This document shows positions 8,135 to 16,991 of a stretch of 64,000 bases of DNA, one piece after another (positions within the stretch are counted from its first letter, which is position 1; each line of letters starts with the position of its first letter). The position numbers and the translations under genes were made by a program. The DNA comes from an uncultured Ruminococcus sp. (GTDB lineage Bacteria > Bacillota > Clostridia > Oscillospirales > Acutalibacteraceae). Under the pieces are notes generated by a model, which saw only the letters and a program-made list of their open reading frames with translations, was not told the origin of the DNA and made no database searches. The DNA lies in assembly GCA_900539465.1 (NCBI GenBank), contig UQCF01000001.1, positions 62,001 through 126,000 on the forward strand. Reading direction: 5' to 3'.

Positions 8135-8635
8135 ATGAATGATAAAAAATATGTTTCGGTTGAGCACACCTTGCCGCCGATATGGGATAGTAACAGTAAA
8201 ATTTTAATACTCGGCACAATGCCGTCGCCGAAGTCGAGAGAGAACAGTTTTTATTACGCACATCCTCAAAACAGATTTTGGCGTATTATGGAAAATTTGT
8301 TTTCCGAAGCTCTCACGGGCAATAAAGAGAAAACGGCCTTTCTTTTAAATCACGGAATAGCTTTGTGGGATGTCATAAAATCTTGCGATATTGTTTCGGC
8401 TTCAGACAGCAGTATAAAAAACGTTGTGCCTAACGATTTAAAAATAATAACCGAAAACTGCGATATAAAAATGATTTTTACCACAGGCTTAACGGCACAT
8501 AAGCTTTATAATAAATTCTGTTATCCTGCCGTTAAGCGCGAAGATATTTGTTTTTCGAGCACAAGCCCCGCAAACGCGCGCAAAACCCTTGCGGATTTAA
8601 CGGAAGAGTATAAAGTGATTTTAAACTATTTATGA
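8135..8635 (+). CDS. hypoxanthine/deoxyinosine DNA glycosylase, UDG family 6
   Basis: Base-excision repair enzyme of the uracil-DNA-glycosylase superfamily, 166 residues. The family-6 (HDG) signature is clear: ILGTMPSPKSRE near 24-36, then YAHPQNRFW at 41-49, and the second loop SSTSPAN near the C terminus. Members remove hypoxanthine (deaminated adenine) from DNA. ATG 8135 was chosen as the first good start, although it has no clear Shine-Dalgarno site and the upstream bases form a stem-loop. Its last 10 bases overlap the convergent lipoprotein gene. Confidence 0.85.
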   Translation: MNDKKYVSVEHTLPPIWDSNSKILILGTMPSPKSRENSFYYAHPQNRFWRIMENLFSEALTGNKEKTAFLLNHGIALWDVIKSCDIVSASDSSIKNVVPNDLKIITENCDIKMIFTTGLTAHKLYNKFCYPAVKREDICFSSTSPANARKTLADLTEEYKVILNYL

Positions 8636-9402
8636 TTTGCGCTGTATTCCGACAGCTTATTTCCGTTTTTGTCAAATTCCGCAATCACGGTCGGCTCCTG
8701 GCTTTTATCGTAATATGTGCATTTATACGGTTCACTCGTGTAATCCCATTTTTCTTTAATCAAAAATTCTCCGTCAAAAACGTCGGCACCTATAAGAGCG
8801 TCGTTTTTATATCTGAATTTTTTAATGCTTTCAATAATACCGTCCTTGTCAAATTTTTTGATTTGGGCGGTTTTTCCGTTTCTTGTATATGTTGTGTAGC
8901 ATACGGATTTGCCGTTTACGGCATACTCGCTTGTGCTTTTGACGTTTGAGTCGGCATAGCGGTCAAAAATAATATAGCCGTTCATTTCTCCGTTTTTATA
9001 AATGTATGTCTTTTTTATGTTTCCTTTGCCGTCGAGGTCTTCTTTGTTATATATTTTGCCGTCTTTGGTGAAGTATGTTACGGAAATTACTGTTTTAAAT
9101 TTATCATATTCTTTCTCGGTATAGGTGCCTTTTATAGCATCTGTTTCACGGCTTTTGCTTATTCTGCCGCTTGTATCGTAAAAATACTCATAGTCGGTCT
9201 CGCCTATAAGTGTGCCGTCTTTTTTGAAATGTTTGCTGTTTATAACCATTCCGTTTTCGTTCAACGTGTTTTCATAATAAGTTTCTGTTCCGTCAGAGAG
9301 TCTGTCGCCCGCTTGGTCAACCTTTTTTGTCTGCTCTTTTGTGCAGCGGCACAGAGCAAAAGAAAGTATTATCACCATAAACACGCAAAAAATTTTTTTC
9401 AT
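8626..9402 (-). CDS. putative secreted or lipid-anchored protein with YD/MORN-like repeats
   Basis: Function not recognised. The protein has 258 residues with a hydrophobic signal sequence (MKKIFCVFMVIILSFALCRC). The cysteine at about residue 20 could be lipidated, but an Arg at -1 makes the lipobox poor. The mature part is built of short repeating units of the form KDGxI.K.Y.YKNG, similar to MORN-like or YwqK-type antitoxin repeats, which usually form extended beta sheets. ATG 9402 was chosen because GGAGAG precedes it. It is convergent with the glycosylase gene. Confidence 0.6.
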   Translation of the reverse strand: MKKIFCVFMVIILSFALCRCTKEQTKKVDQAGDRLSDGTETYYENTLNENGMVINSKHFKKDGTLIGETDYEYFYDTSGRISKSRETDAIKGTYTEKEYDKFKTVISVTYFTKDGKIYNKEDLDGKGNIKKTYIYKNGEMNGYIIFDRYADSNVKSTSEYAVNGKSVCYTTYTRNGKTAQIKKFDKDGIIESIKKFRYKNDALIGADVFDGEFLIKEKWDYTSEPYKCTYYDKSQEPTVIAEFDKNGNKLSEYSANHK

Positions 9403-9489
9403 AAACTCTCTCCGTTCCATAATTTTAAGTTGCATAATTCTCTTTTTTATTATAAAATATGATAAATAATTTTTAAGGATGATAAAAGG

Positions 9490-10770
9490 ATGAAAGTACC
9501 GGCAGCCGTTTATAAAAGAATAGACGAATACACATCGAAATTAAAGCACAGACCCGATATAGCAAAGTTATATAAAAACTGCTATCCGAATACACTTGAG
9601 ACCACTTTAACCGAATGTGAGGACGGCTCGCTTTTTGTGCTCACGGGCGATATTCCCGCAATGTGGCTCAGAGATTCCACAGCACAGGTTTCTCATTATC
9701 TGCCGCTTGCCGCCGAAGATGACGAAGTAAAAGAAATTTTAAAAGGCGTTATAAAAACACAGCTAAAATTTATTCTTAAAGACCCCTATGCAAACGCATT
9801 CAATTCAGCACCCAATTCTCACGGTCATGTTGAAGATTTTCCGCGCAACGACCCATGGGTGTGGGAGAGAAAGTACGAAATCGACTCTCTCTGCTACCCG
9901 ATACGTTTAATTTATCTTTATTGGAAAGAAACGGGTGACAGCAGTATTTTTGATGCTGTTTTTAAGGCCGCCGCAATGACAATAGTGAAGCTTTGGCAAA
10001 CGGAACAGCGTCATTTTGAAAACTCACCCTACAGATTTACAAGACCCGACTGCCGCAGAAACGACACGCTTCACAATAATGGAATGGGTATGCCTGTGAG
10101 CTACACGGGTATGACATGGTCGGGCTTCAGACCGAGTGACGATTCTTGCAATTTCGGCTATCTTATTCCGTCAAATATGTTTGCTGTTGTTGCACTTCGC
10201 TATATAACAGAGATATTCAATTCATTTTATGCCGAAGAAACCGATTTTATATCTGAATGTAAAACCTTAATTGACGAAATAGATAACGGCATCAAGGTTT
10301 ACGGAACTTATCTTCATCCGAAATACGGACTTATATACGCCTGTGAATCCGACGGAATGGGCAACCGTATGCTTTTTGACGATGCGAATGTTCCGAGCCT
10401 TTTGTCAGCACCGTATATAGGATATACAACAACAGATGATAAGATGTATAAAAGAACAAGAAGTTTTATCTTGAGTGACGATAACCCGTATTTTTACCGC
10501 GGAAAATTCGGCAAGGGAGTCGGAAGTCCGCATACCCCGGCCGGATATATATGGCATATTGCACTCAGTATGCAGGGTCTTACCTCCGAAGATGACGAAG
10601 AGATAAAACATGTTATAGAAACTCTTGTTTCAACCGATGCGGGCACTGGATATATGCACGAGGGCTTTTGTGCGGACGACCCGAGCAAATTCACAAGAGA
10701 ATGGTTTGCCTGGTCGAACTCACTTTTTGCAGAGCTGATTGAAAAAGCCGTTGACAAAAAGATAATTTAA
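9490..10770 (+). CDS. exo-alpha-1,6-mannosidase, glycoside hydrolase family 125
   Basis: Cytoplasmic (no signal peptide) GH125 enzyme of 426 residues. The family hallmark TGDIPAMWLRDSTAQV is at 52-67. The candidate acid region FRPSDD is at 213-218, and the candidate base lies in HEGF at 390-393 (Glu391). GH125 enzymes release alpha-1,6-linked mannose with inversion, from N-glycan or yeast-mannan fragments. The ribosome site is AAGGATGA. The CapA-like gene starts 15 bases after its stop, so they are probably one operon. No sugar transporter lies next to it, so the mannoside importer must be elsewhere. Confidence 0.93.
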   Translation: MKVPAAVYKRIDEYTSKLKHRPDIAKLYKNCYPNTLETTLTECEDGSLFVLTGDIPAMWLRDSTAQVSHYLPLAAEDDEVKEILKGVIKTQLKFILKDPYANAFNSAPNSHGHVEDFPRNDPWVWERKYEIDSLCYPIRLIYLYWKETGDSSIFDAVFKAAAMTIVKLWQTEQRHFENSPYRFTRPDCRRNDTLHNNGMGMPVSYTGMTWSGFRPSDDSCNFGYLIPSNMFAVVALRYITEIFNSFYAEETDFISECKTLIDEIDNGIKVYGTYLHPKYGLIYACESDGMGNRMLFDDANVPSLLSAPYIGYTTTDDKMYKRTRSFILSDDNPYFYRGKFGKGVGSPHTPAGYIWHIALSMQGLTSEDDEEIKHVIETLVSTDAGTGYMHEGFCADDPSKFTREWFAWSNSLFAELIEKAVDKKII

Positions 10771-10785
10771 CAGGCGGTGACAGTT

Positions 10786-12003
10786 ATGAATAAAAAAGCT
10801 AAATTCAAAAAAATAACGGGGATACTCGCGGCACTGCTTTGCATTGTTTTGGTATTTGGCTGCGTTAACGCTTTCAGAGCCAATAAGCCGGGTAATTCCG
10901 ATGCCGCCCCGGCAGACGCCACCGCAGGTGAAAGCTCTGCTGTTCCGACTAAAACAGGCAGTACCTCAGCAACGCTTGTTTGTGCCGGCGACAACCTCAT
11001 ACACAAAGCGATTTATACTCAGGCAAAGAGCAGGGCAGGAGGGAACGGATACGATTTCTCCTACGCTTATAAAGATATTGCAAGCTATGTTTCTGCGGCG
11101 GATATTGCCTTTTTGAATCAGGAGACGGTAATCGTACCGTCAAAAGAGGCATCGTCTTATCCTTTGTTTAACTCGCCGAAAGCCTTGCTTGACGAAATGA
11201 CAAAAATAGGCTTTGACGTTTTCAACCAGTCCACAAACCACGTTATGGATAAAGGTCTTTCCGGTGCGCTCGAAGACTATGAGCTGTTTCATAACTATGA
11301 CAATATTATTCTGACCGGTCTTTATAAAACTTGGGACGAAATGTTTATTCCTCAGACAATGACCAAAAACGATATAACTTTTTCTTTTGTCGGATTTTCG
11401 GAATATCTCAACGGACTTGTTGTTCCTAAAGATTCCGATCTCGGTCTTGTGTATTTAACAGATACCAGACACACCAAAGAAGAGCTTTACTCTACAATGC
11501 AAAAAATGATTGACGCAGCTAAAAAAGCGTCTGATGTTGTGTGCGTTTCAATGCACTGGCAAACAGAAGATATTACAACTCCCAACGCCTCCGAAAAAGA
11601 GATTGTTCAAAAGCTTGTTGATATGGGTGCCGACATTATAATCGGCACAGGCCCTCACGTTTTGCAGCCTATAGAATTTGTTGACAGAGAAGACGGCAGC
11701 AAGGTTCTTGTGATTTGGTCGCTCGGCAACTTTATATCGACACAGGCAAACAAGCCCAATCTCCTCGGCGGACTTGCCGACGTAACCGTTAAAAAGGATT
11801 ATGCCACGGGCAAAACAAGCGTTGAAAACGTTAAGTTTATCCCAACCGTTACTCATTACGGCGCAGGTCGCTCAAATGTAAGGATAATACCGTTCTCAAA
11901 ATATTCAGAATCGCTTGCCTCAAGCCACGGCGCGGGAATATCATATTCATATATCAAAAAGTTTTATGAAGATATGTACGGCGACCTTTTAGATGTAAGC
12001 TAA
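10786..12003 (+). CDS. CapA-family putative lipoprotein
   Basis: CapA/PgsA domain protein with a metallophosphatase-like fold, 405 residues. CapA of bacilli assists poly-gamma-glutamate capsule formation, but most clostridial homologues have no proven role. Visible are an N-terminal hydrophobic signal ending at VFGC (about residues 22-25, a plausible lipobox), a low-complexity Ala/Ser linker, then CAGDNLIH, DIAFLNQET, STNHVMDKG, VSMHWQTED, IIIGTGPHVLQP and WSLGNFIS in the usual CapA order. ATG 10786 is preferred over GTG 10777 because AGGCGG is well spaced. A terminator follows. Confidence 0.85.
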   Translation: MNKKAKFKKITGILAALLCIVLVFGCVNAFRANKPGNSDAAPADATAGESSAVPTKTGSTSATLVCAGDNLIHKAIYTQAKSRAGGNGYDFSYAYKDIASYVSAADIAFLNQETVIVPSKEASSYPLFNSPKALLDEMTKIGFDVFNQSTNHVMDKGLSGALEDYELFHNYDNIILTGLYKTWDEMFIPQTMTKNDITFSFVGFSEYLNGLVVPKDSDLGLVYLTDTRHTKEELYSTMQKMIDAAKKASDVVCVSMHWQTEDITTPNASEKEIVQKLVDMGADIIIGTGPHVLQPIEFVDREDGSKVLVIWSLGNFISTQANKPNLLGGLADVTVKKDYATGKTSVENVKFIPTVTHYGAGRSNVRIIPFSKYSESLASSHGAGISYSYIKKFYEDMYGDLLDVS

Positions 12004-12011
12004 AACAATAT

Positions 12012-12050
12012 TAAGACCTCCTGCGGCAGATTTTGCCATGGGAGGTCTTA
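12012..12050. terminator. terminator after the CapA gene
   Basis: Perfect inverted repeat TAAGACCTCC / GGAGGTCTTA with an inner GGCAGATTTTGCC hairpin. The T run after it is short. Confidence 0.65.
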
Positions 12051-12072
12051 GATTTCGGAATTTTATAAATAC

Positions 12073-12101
12073 TTGAATATTTAAAATAAAAAATGTATAA
12101 T
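12073..12101 (+). promoter_or_regulatory. sigma-A promoter for the AKR-yccF-addBA operon
   Basis: TTGAAT and TATAAT separated by 17 bases, 26 bases before the aldo/keto reductase start. Confidence 0.7.
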
Positions 12102-12127
12102 GTAAAAAAGCTTTTGGAGGAATTTTA

Positions 12128-13240
12128 ATGAAAAAACTCGGCTTCGGTTTGATGAGATTACCGCTCACAAATCCTTCCGATTCTAAATCTATTGATATAA
12201 ATGAATTTTGCAAAATGACAGACGCTTTTATCGAAAAAGGCTTTACTTATTTTGACACAGCGTATATGTATCATGACGGCAAAAGCGAGTGTACCGTCAA
12301 AGAAACTCTTGTAAAAAGATACCCGAGAGATTCTTTCACTTTGACCGATAAAATGCCCGTTTGGTATTTGAAAGAAAAAGAAGATATGCAGCGTATTTTT
12401 GACGATCAGTGTGAAAGATGCGGTGTGGATTATTTTGACTATTATCTTGTGCACAGCCTTGATGACGAGAACTATGCTTTAGCGCAAAAATTCGGTGCAT
12501 TTGATTTTGTTGCAAATCTTCAAAAGCAAGGCAAAGTTAAAACAATAGGCTTTTCTTTTCACGGCGATGATAAATTGCTCGAAAGAATACTTAAAGAGCA
12601 CCCCGAAATGCAGATAGTTCAGCTCCAGATAAATTATCTTGATTGGGAGAGCGAAAAAATTCAGTCGCGCAGGTGCTATGAAATTGCACGCAGATATAAT
12701 AAACCCGTTATAATTATGGAGCCCGTCAAAGGCGGCAGGCTTGCCGATTTACCCGAAAAAGCCGATAAGCTTTTAAAGGCTTATAATCCCGATGCCTCCG
12801 CCGCTTCGTGGGCAATAAGGTTTGCGGCAAGTCACGACGGTGTAATGACCGTTTTAAGCGGTATGTCCGACATGACGCAGCTCAACGACAACACAGGTTT
12901 CATGCAAAACTTTGAGCCGCTGAATAATGACGAGCAAGAAATTATAAAGCAAGTTACCGAAATTATAAAAAGCATGGTGGTTGTTGATTGCACAGGCTGT
13001 GAATACTGTGTATCGGGCTGCCCTATGAATATTGCGATTCCAAAATATTTTTCTGTCTATAACAAAAATGTCAATAAAGAAAAAGGACTTTCGGTTACGC
13101 CCAAAGAGCAGTATGAAGAACTAAAAAATACTTTCGGCTCACCCAAAGACTGCATTGCCTGCGGTCAGTGTGAAAGTCATTGTCCACAGCATCTTCAGAT
13201 AATTCAAAATCTTCGTCTTGTTGCGGATATGTTTGAATAA
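12128..13240 (+). CDS. aldo/keto reductase with C-terminal 2x[4Fe-4S] ferredoxin domain
   Basis: Oxidoreductase of 370 residues. An N-terminal aldo/keto reductase TIM barrel (LGFGLMRLPL, YFDTAYMYHDGKSE, DYYLVHS, IGFSFHG) is followed by a ferredoxin-like tail with CTGCEYCVSGCP at 288-299 and CIACGQCESHCP at 342-353, enough for two [4Fe-4S] clusters. This two-part form is common in anaerobic Firmicutes; physiological substrates are unknown. It starts the operon that ends with addBA; the next gene begins 10 bases after its stop. Confidence 0.9.
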   Translation: MKKLGFGLMRLPLTNPSDSKSIDINEFCKMTDAFIEKGFTYFDTAYMYHDGKSECTVKETLVKRYPRDSFTLTDKMPVWYLKEKEDMQRIFDDQCERCGVDYFDYYLVHSLDDENYALAQKFGAFDFVANLQKQGKVKTIGFSFHGDDKLLERILKEHPEMQIVQLQINYLDWESEKIQSRRCYEIARRYNKPVIIMEPVKGGRLADLPEKADKLLKAYNPDASAASWAIRFAASHDGVMTVLSGMSDMTQLNDNTGFMQNFEPLNNDEQEIIKQVTEIIKSMVVVDCTGCEYCVSGCPMNIAIPKYFSVYNKNVNKEKGLSVTPKEQYEELKNTFGSPKDCIACGQCESHCPQHLQIIQNLRLVADMFE

Positions 13241-13250
13241 GAGGCGGCAT

Positions 13251-13610
13251 ATGAAAACTTTAGGCAATATATTATGGATGATTTTCGGCGGGCTTGCGGA
13301 GTCCTTGGCATGGATTATATACGGAATAATATTTTGTATAACAATAATCGGTATTCCTTTGGGCAAGCAGTGCTTTAAGTTTGCAAAACTCTCTCTCGCA
13401 CCGTTTGGCAAAGAGGTTGTGTATTCGGATTCGGGCGTCAGTCTTATAGCAAATATATTTTGGATAATTTCTTGCGGACTTGAGATGGCGGCGGCAAATC
13501 TATGCCTGGGTGCGGTTATGTGTATTACAATTATCGGTATACCGTTCGGCAAGCAGTTTTTTAAACTGGCAAAGCTTTCTTTAATGCCGTTTGGCGCAAA
13601 AATAAAATAA
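13251..13610 (+). CDS. YccF-domain membrane protein
   Basis: Membrane protein of 119 residues made of two tandem YccF repeats. Each has a hydrophobic stretch followed by the motif IIGIPLGKQCFKFAKLSLAPFG (first copy, shown as IIGIPLGKQ and FAKLSLAPFG) or IIGIPFGKQ and LAKLSLMPFG (second copy). Function of the family is unknown. ATG 13251 was chosen for the GAGGCGG site just upstream; an earlier frame would run into the end of the previous gene. It sits between the reductase and addB in one operon. Confidence 0.85.
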   Translation: MKTLGNILWMIFGGLAESLAWIIYGIIFCITIIGIPLGKQCFKFAKLSLAPFGKEVVYSDSGVSLIANIFWIISCGLEMAAANLCLGAVMCITIIGIPFGKQFFKLAKLSLMPFGAKIK

Positions 13611-13625
13611 CGAAAAGGTGAAACA

Positions 13626-16600
13626 ATGCTTCATCTGATAATCGGAAGAGTGGGCTCCGGCAAAACACAAAAGGTGTATGAGCTTATTAAAAATAAGTCG
13701 GATAAAAACCAAAGCAGTGTGTTAATTGTTCCGGAGCAATACTCCTTTGAAACAGAAAAAAATATTATACTGAACATGGGCGCGCTTGCGGCAGACAGCG
13801 TAGCGGTTTACAGCTTCACTTTTTTAGCTGATGACCTGCTGCGTAAATTCGGCATGGCTCAGAAAAACAATATTGACGACAGCATACGCTCGGCAATCAT
13901 GCTTTTGGCGCTCCAAGAAGTCGGCGACGAGCTGGAACTCTATTCAAAGGCAAAGTACAGCACGGGATTTATTAATGAGATGCTCGGCATGATTAAAGAA
14001 TTTCGCCAATCTGCCGTTTCGGGCAAGGATATGCGCGACATCAGCCGAGAAGTCGAAAATTTGCCTTTAAGAAAAAAGCTTCGGGAGCTTTCCGTTATTT
14101 CCGAAGCATATACGGCTTTAACAGAAAAAAGCTATGCCGATGATGAAACGGCTTTGGATATTCTTCATTCATATTTGCCGTCGTCGGATTATTTTAAAGG
14201 TAAAAGCGTTTTTATTGACGGATTCAGGGGATTCACCGCGCAGGAGAGCAAAGTAATAGGCGACATTATTGCAAAAGCAGACGATGTTTACATAACCGTA
14301 TGCACCGATAAAGTGTCTGGTCTTTATGAAAAGGGGAGCGTATTTGCCCACACCAGACGAACTGCCGAACGGCTTATAAAATTGGGTCAAAAGGTAACAA
14401 ACGAAAAAACCGATATTATTTTTGCCGAGCGCAAAAACAGATATGACAGCAAGGAGCTTGCCTTTCTTGAAGAAAATATCTATTCACCCGATATGCAAAA
14501 ATATTCTGACCCTACCGACAATATAACCGTATGCTGTGCCGAAAATTTTATTGCGGAATGTGACTTTGTTGCTTGTGAAATAAAACGTCTGATTTCTGAA
14601 GACGGCTACCGCAGCCGCGATTTTGCCGTTATCGGCAGAGACGCGTCCGTCTATGAACTTCAAATCAAAAGCAGTTTAAATAAATACGGCGTACCCGTTT
14701 TTATTGACAAACGGCAGCCTGTTATGACGCAGCCTTTGATGATTTTTGTAACTGCTGCCATCAAAACCGTCTCAGAGGGCTTTAACTGTGAAAATATTTT
14801 AAGGCTTTTAAAGACCGGCCTTGCGGGTTTTGAGAGAGAAGAAACATCAAAACTCGAAAACTATGCTTTGATGTGGAACATAAACGGCAGCCGCTGGTAT
14901 GATGATTTTAAAGGTCACCCCGGCGGACTCGGCAAAGAAATGCTCGAAAAAGACGCCGAGGAGCTTTGTGAAATAAACGAGCTGAGAAAAAGAGCGGTAA
15001 TTCCTCTTTTAAAATTTAAAAAGGCATTTGACGGTGCAAACGGCCGTGAAAAGGCGGTGGCACTTTATAACCTTTTGCTTGATTTTAACGTAGGAGAAAA
15101 TCTCAAAAACTTTGCCGCCCGACTTATTGAAGACGGCGAATATTCCCTCGCTCACGAACAGGGGAGAATATGGAATATTCTCATTGAAATAATCGACAAC
15201 ATAGCAGAAATTCTCGGCGAAATGAAGCTGAATGCAAAGCGCTTTGAAGAAATTTTTTCTCTTATGGCTGCACGCTGTTCAATAGGCGTTTTACCGGCAG
15301 GTCTCGACGAGGTAACCGTCGGCTCTGCCGACAGAGTCAGAGTTTCAAACCCAAAAATTGTTTTTGTCGTCGGCGTAAATGACGGCGTATTTCCTTATGT
15401 TCAGATAAACAAGCAAATACTTTCAAGAAGCGAAAGAGAAGAAATCAGAAAATTCGGCGTCGAGCTCGGGCAAAGTGCCGAGCAGGATGTTATGGAGGAA
15501 CGATTTATAGCTTATAACACTGTTTGCAGTCCTTTAGAAAAGCTGTATGTTTCTTATGCCAAGAAGAGCCCGACCGGCTCCGATATGTCCGCTTCGGAAA
15601 TTGCCGTTCAGATTAAAAAAATGTTTCCGAATTGCAGGCAAATTGATACTCGCGCGGCAGATATGACCGACTATGTAAGAAGCAAAAAAGCCGCATTTGA
15701 AGTGCTCGCAAAAGAGTGGAATAAAAATTCCGTTTTGGTCGAAACACTGAAAAAATATTTTGAGCAAGACGAAGAGTACCGCGGCAGGTTTGAAGCTTTG
15801 AAACGTGCGGCAGAAAAAAATCAATTTTCTATTGAAGATAAAGAGATTGCAAAAAAACTTTTCGGCAAAGATATGTATATCTCTGCCACAAGAGCCGAAA
15901 CATTTTACAAGTGTCCGTTTCAGTATTTTTGCAAATACGGTCTTAAAGCCGCACCTCAAAAAGCTGCGGAACTCGACCCCATGCAAAAGGGAACAGTTAT
16001 ACACTATGTGCTTGAAAAACTTATAAAAGTGTATCAAAAAGACGGTCTTCTTAAAATGAGCAAAGAAGAGCGCGATAAATGTATAACAGATATTTTGGAC
16101 GAATATTTTGCCCTTAACATGAGCTCGCAAGATGAAAAGAGCGAAAGATTTATATATCTTTATAAAAGTTTGGGGCTTACGGTTTGCGCTGTAGCAGACA
16201 GGCTTATAAAAGAATTTTCGGTGTCTGAATTTGTACCGGTTGCATTTGAACTTCCCATTGATGAAGACAGCGACGTTAAGCCCTTAAAAATAGAGCTTTC
16301 AGACGGCGGAACAATGCGAATAAAAGGCTCGGTTGACAGAGCGGATATTATGACCGACAGCGACTCGAATGTTTTCGTCAGAGTAATCGACTATAAATCC
16401 GGCGGAAAAGACTTTCATTTGAGTGATGTTTTTAACGGACTTAATATGCAGATGCTCATATATCTTTTTTCTATTTGGAAAAACGGAGACGGCGTATTTA
16501 AAAATGCAACGCCCGCAGGCATTTTGTATATGCCGGTCAAAACCTCTGCCGCAGACGTTGCGCGTGATGCCGATGATAACGAGCTTATGCTAAAGCAGCT

Positions 16601-16991
16601 TAAAGATTACCGCATGAACGGCTTGGTGCTTGATGATTCAAGGGTAATTTACGGTATGGACAGCGGCTGTTCGGGGCTTTATATTCCGGCAAAATACGAT
16701 AAAAAGAAATCGGTATTCACAGGCAGTCTCATAGGGCTTAAAGAGCTTTCGTCTTTATTCGGCAAGGTCGAGAAAATATTAAAAGATATGGGCGATGAGC
16801 TTCACGGCGGCAATATTTCGGTGTATCCCGTAATAAGCCGTACAAGAACGGATTCTTACAGCGATGCCTGCAAATACTGCGACTATAAAAGCGTATGCGG
16901 ATATGAAGAAAACGACAGGAGCAAGGAGCTTAAAGATTTTTCTGACGAAGAATGTTTAGCTATGCTCGGGGACGGTGAGAACGATGGTTAA
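13626..16991 (+). CDS. addB: ATP-dependent helicase/nuclease subunit B
   Basis: Subunit of the AddAB enzyme that resects double-strand breaks and recognises Chi, replacing RecBCD in Firmicutes. It is 1121 residues. The Walker A motif GRVGSGKT is at 7-14. The RecB-type nuclease motif DYKSGG is near 922. Four cysteines expected for the AddB [4Fe-4S] cluster are present: one in FYKCPFQYF near 763 and three in CKYCDYKSVC near 1082-1091. AAAAGGTG precedes the ATG. It overlaps addA by 8 bases. Confidence 0.95.
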   Translation: MLHLIIGRVGSGKTQKVYELIKNKSDKNQSSVLIVPEQYSFETEKNIILNMGALAADSVAVYSFTFLADDLLRKFGMAQKNNIDDSIRSAIMLLALQEVGDELELYSKAKYSTGFINEMLGMIKEFRQSAVSGKDMRDISREVENLPLRKKLRELSVISEAYTALTEKSYADDETALDILHSYLPSSDYFKGKSVFIDGFRGFTAQESKVIGDIIAKADDVYITVCTDKVSGLYEKGSVFAHTRRTAERLIKLGQKVTNEKTDIIFAERKNRYDSKELAFLEENIYSPDMQKYSDPTDNITVCCAENFIAECDFVACEIKRLISEDGYRSRDFAVIGRDASVYELQIKSSLNKYGVPVFIDKRQPVMTQPLMIFVTAAIKTVSEGFNCENILRLLKTGLAGFEREETSKLENYALMWNINGSRWYDDFKGHPGGLGKEMLEKDAEELCEINELRKRAVIPLLKFKKAFDGANGREKAVALYNLLLDFNVGENLKNFAARLIEDGEYSLAHEQGRIWNILIEIIDNIAEILGEMKLNAKRFEEIFSLMAARCSIGVLPAGLDEVTVGSADRVRVSNPKIVFVVGVNDGVFPYVQINKQILSRSEREEIRKFGVELGQSAEQDVMEERFIAYNTVCSPLEKLYVSYAKKSPTGSDMSASEIAVQIKKMFPNCRQIDTRAADMTDYVRSKKAAFEVLAKEWNKNSVLVETLKKYFEQDEEYRGRFEALKRAAEKNQFSIEDKEIAKKLFGKDMYISATRAETFYKCPFQYFCKYGLKAAPQKAAELDPMQKGTVIHYVLEKLIKVYQKDGLLKMSKEERDKCITDILDEYFALNMSSQDEKSERFIYLYKSLGLTVCAVADRLIKEFSVSEFVPVAFELPIDEDSDVKPLKIELSDGGTMRIKGSVDRADIMTDSDSNVFVRVIDYKSGGKDFHLSDVFNGLNMQMLIYLFSIWKNGDGVFKNATPAGILYMPVKTSAADVARDADDNELMLKQLKDYRMNGLVLDDSRVIYGMDSGCSGLYIPAKYDKKKSVFTGSLIGLKELSSLFGKVEKILKDMGDELHGGNISVYPVISRTRTDSYSDACKYCDYKSVCGYEENDRSKELKDFSDEECLAMLGDGENDG

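Noticed and set aside
15534..16130. 198-codon minus-strand frame inside addB
   Set aside because: Antisense shadow of AddB; Phe/Cys-rich composition typical of the complement of a Lys/Glu-rich coding strand.
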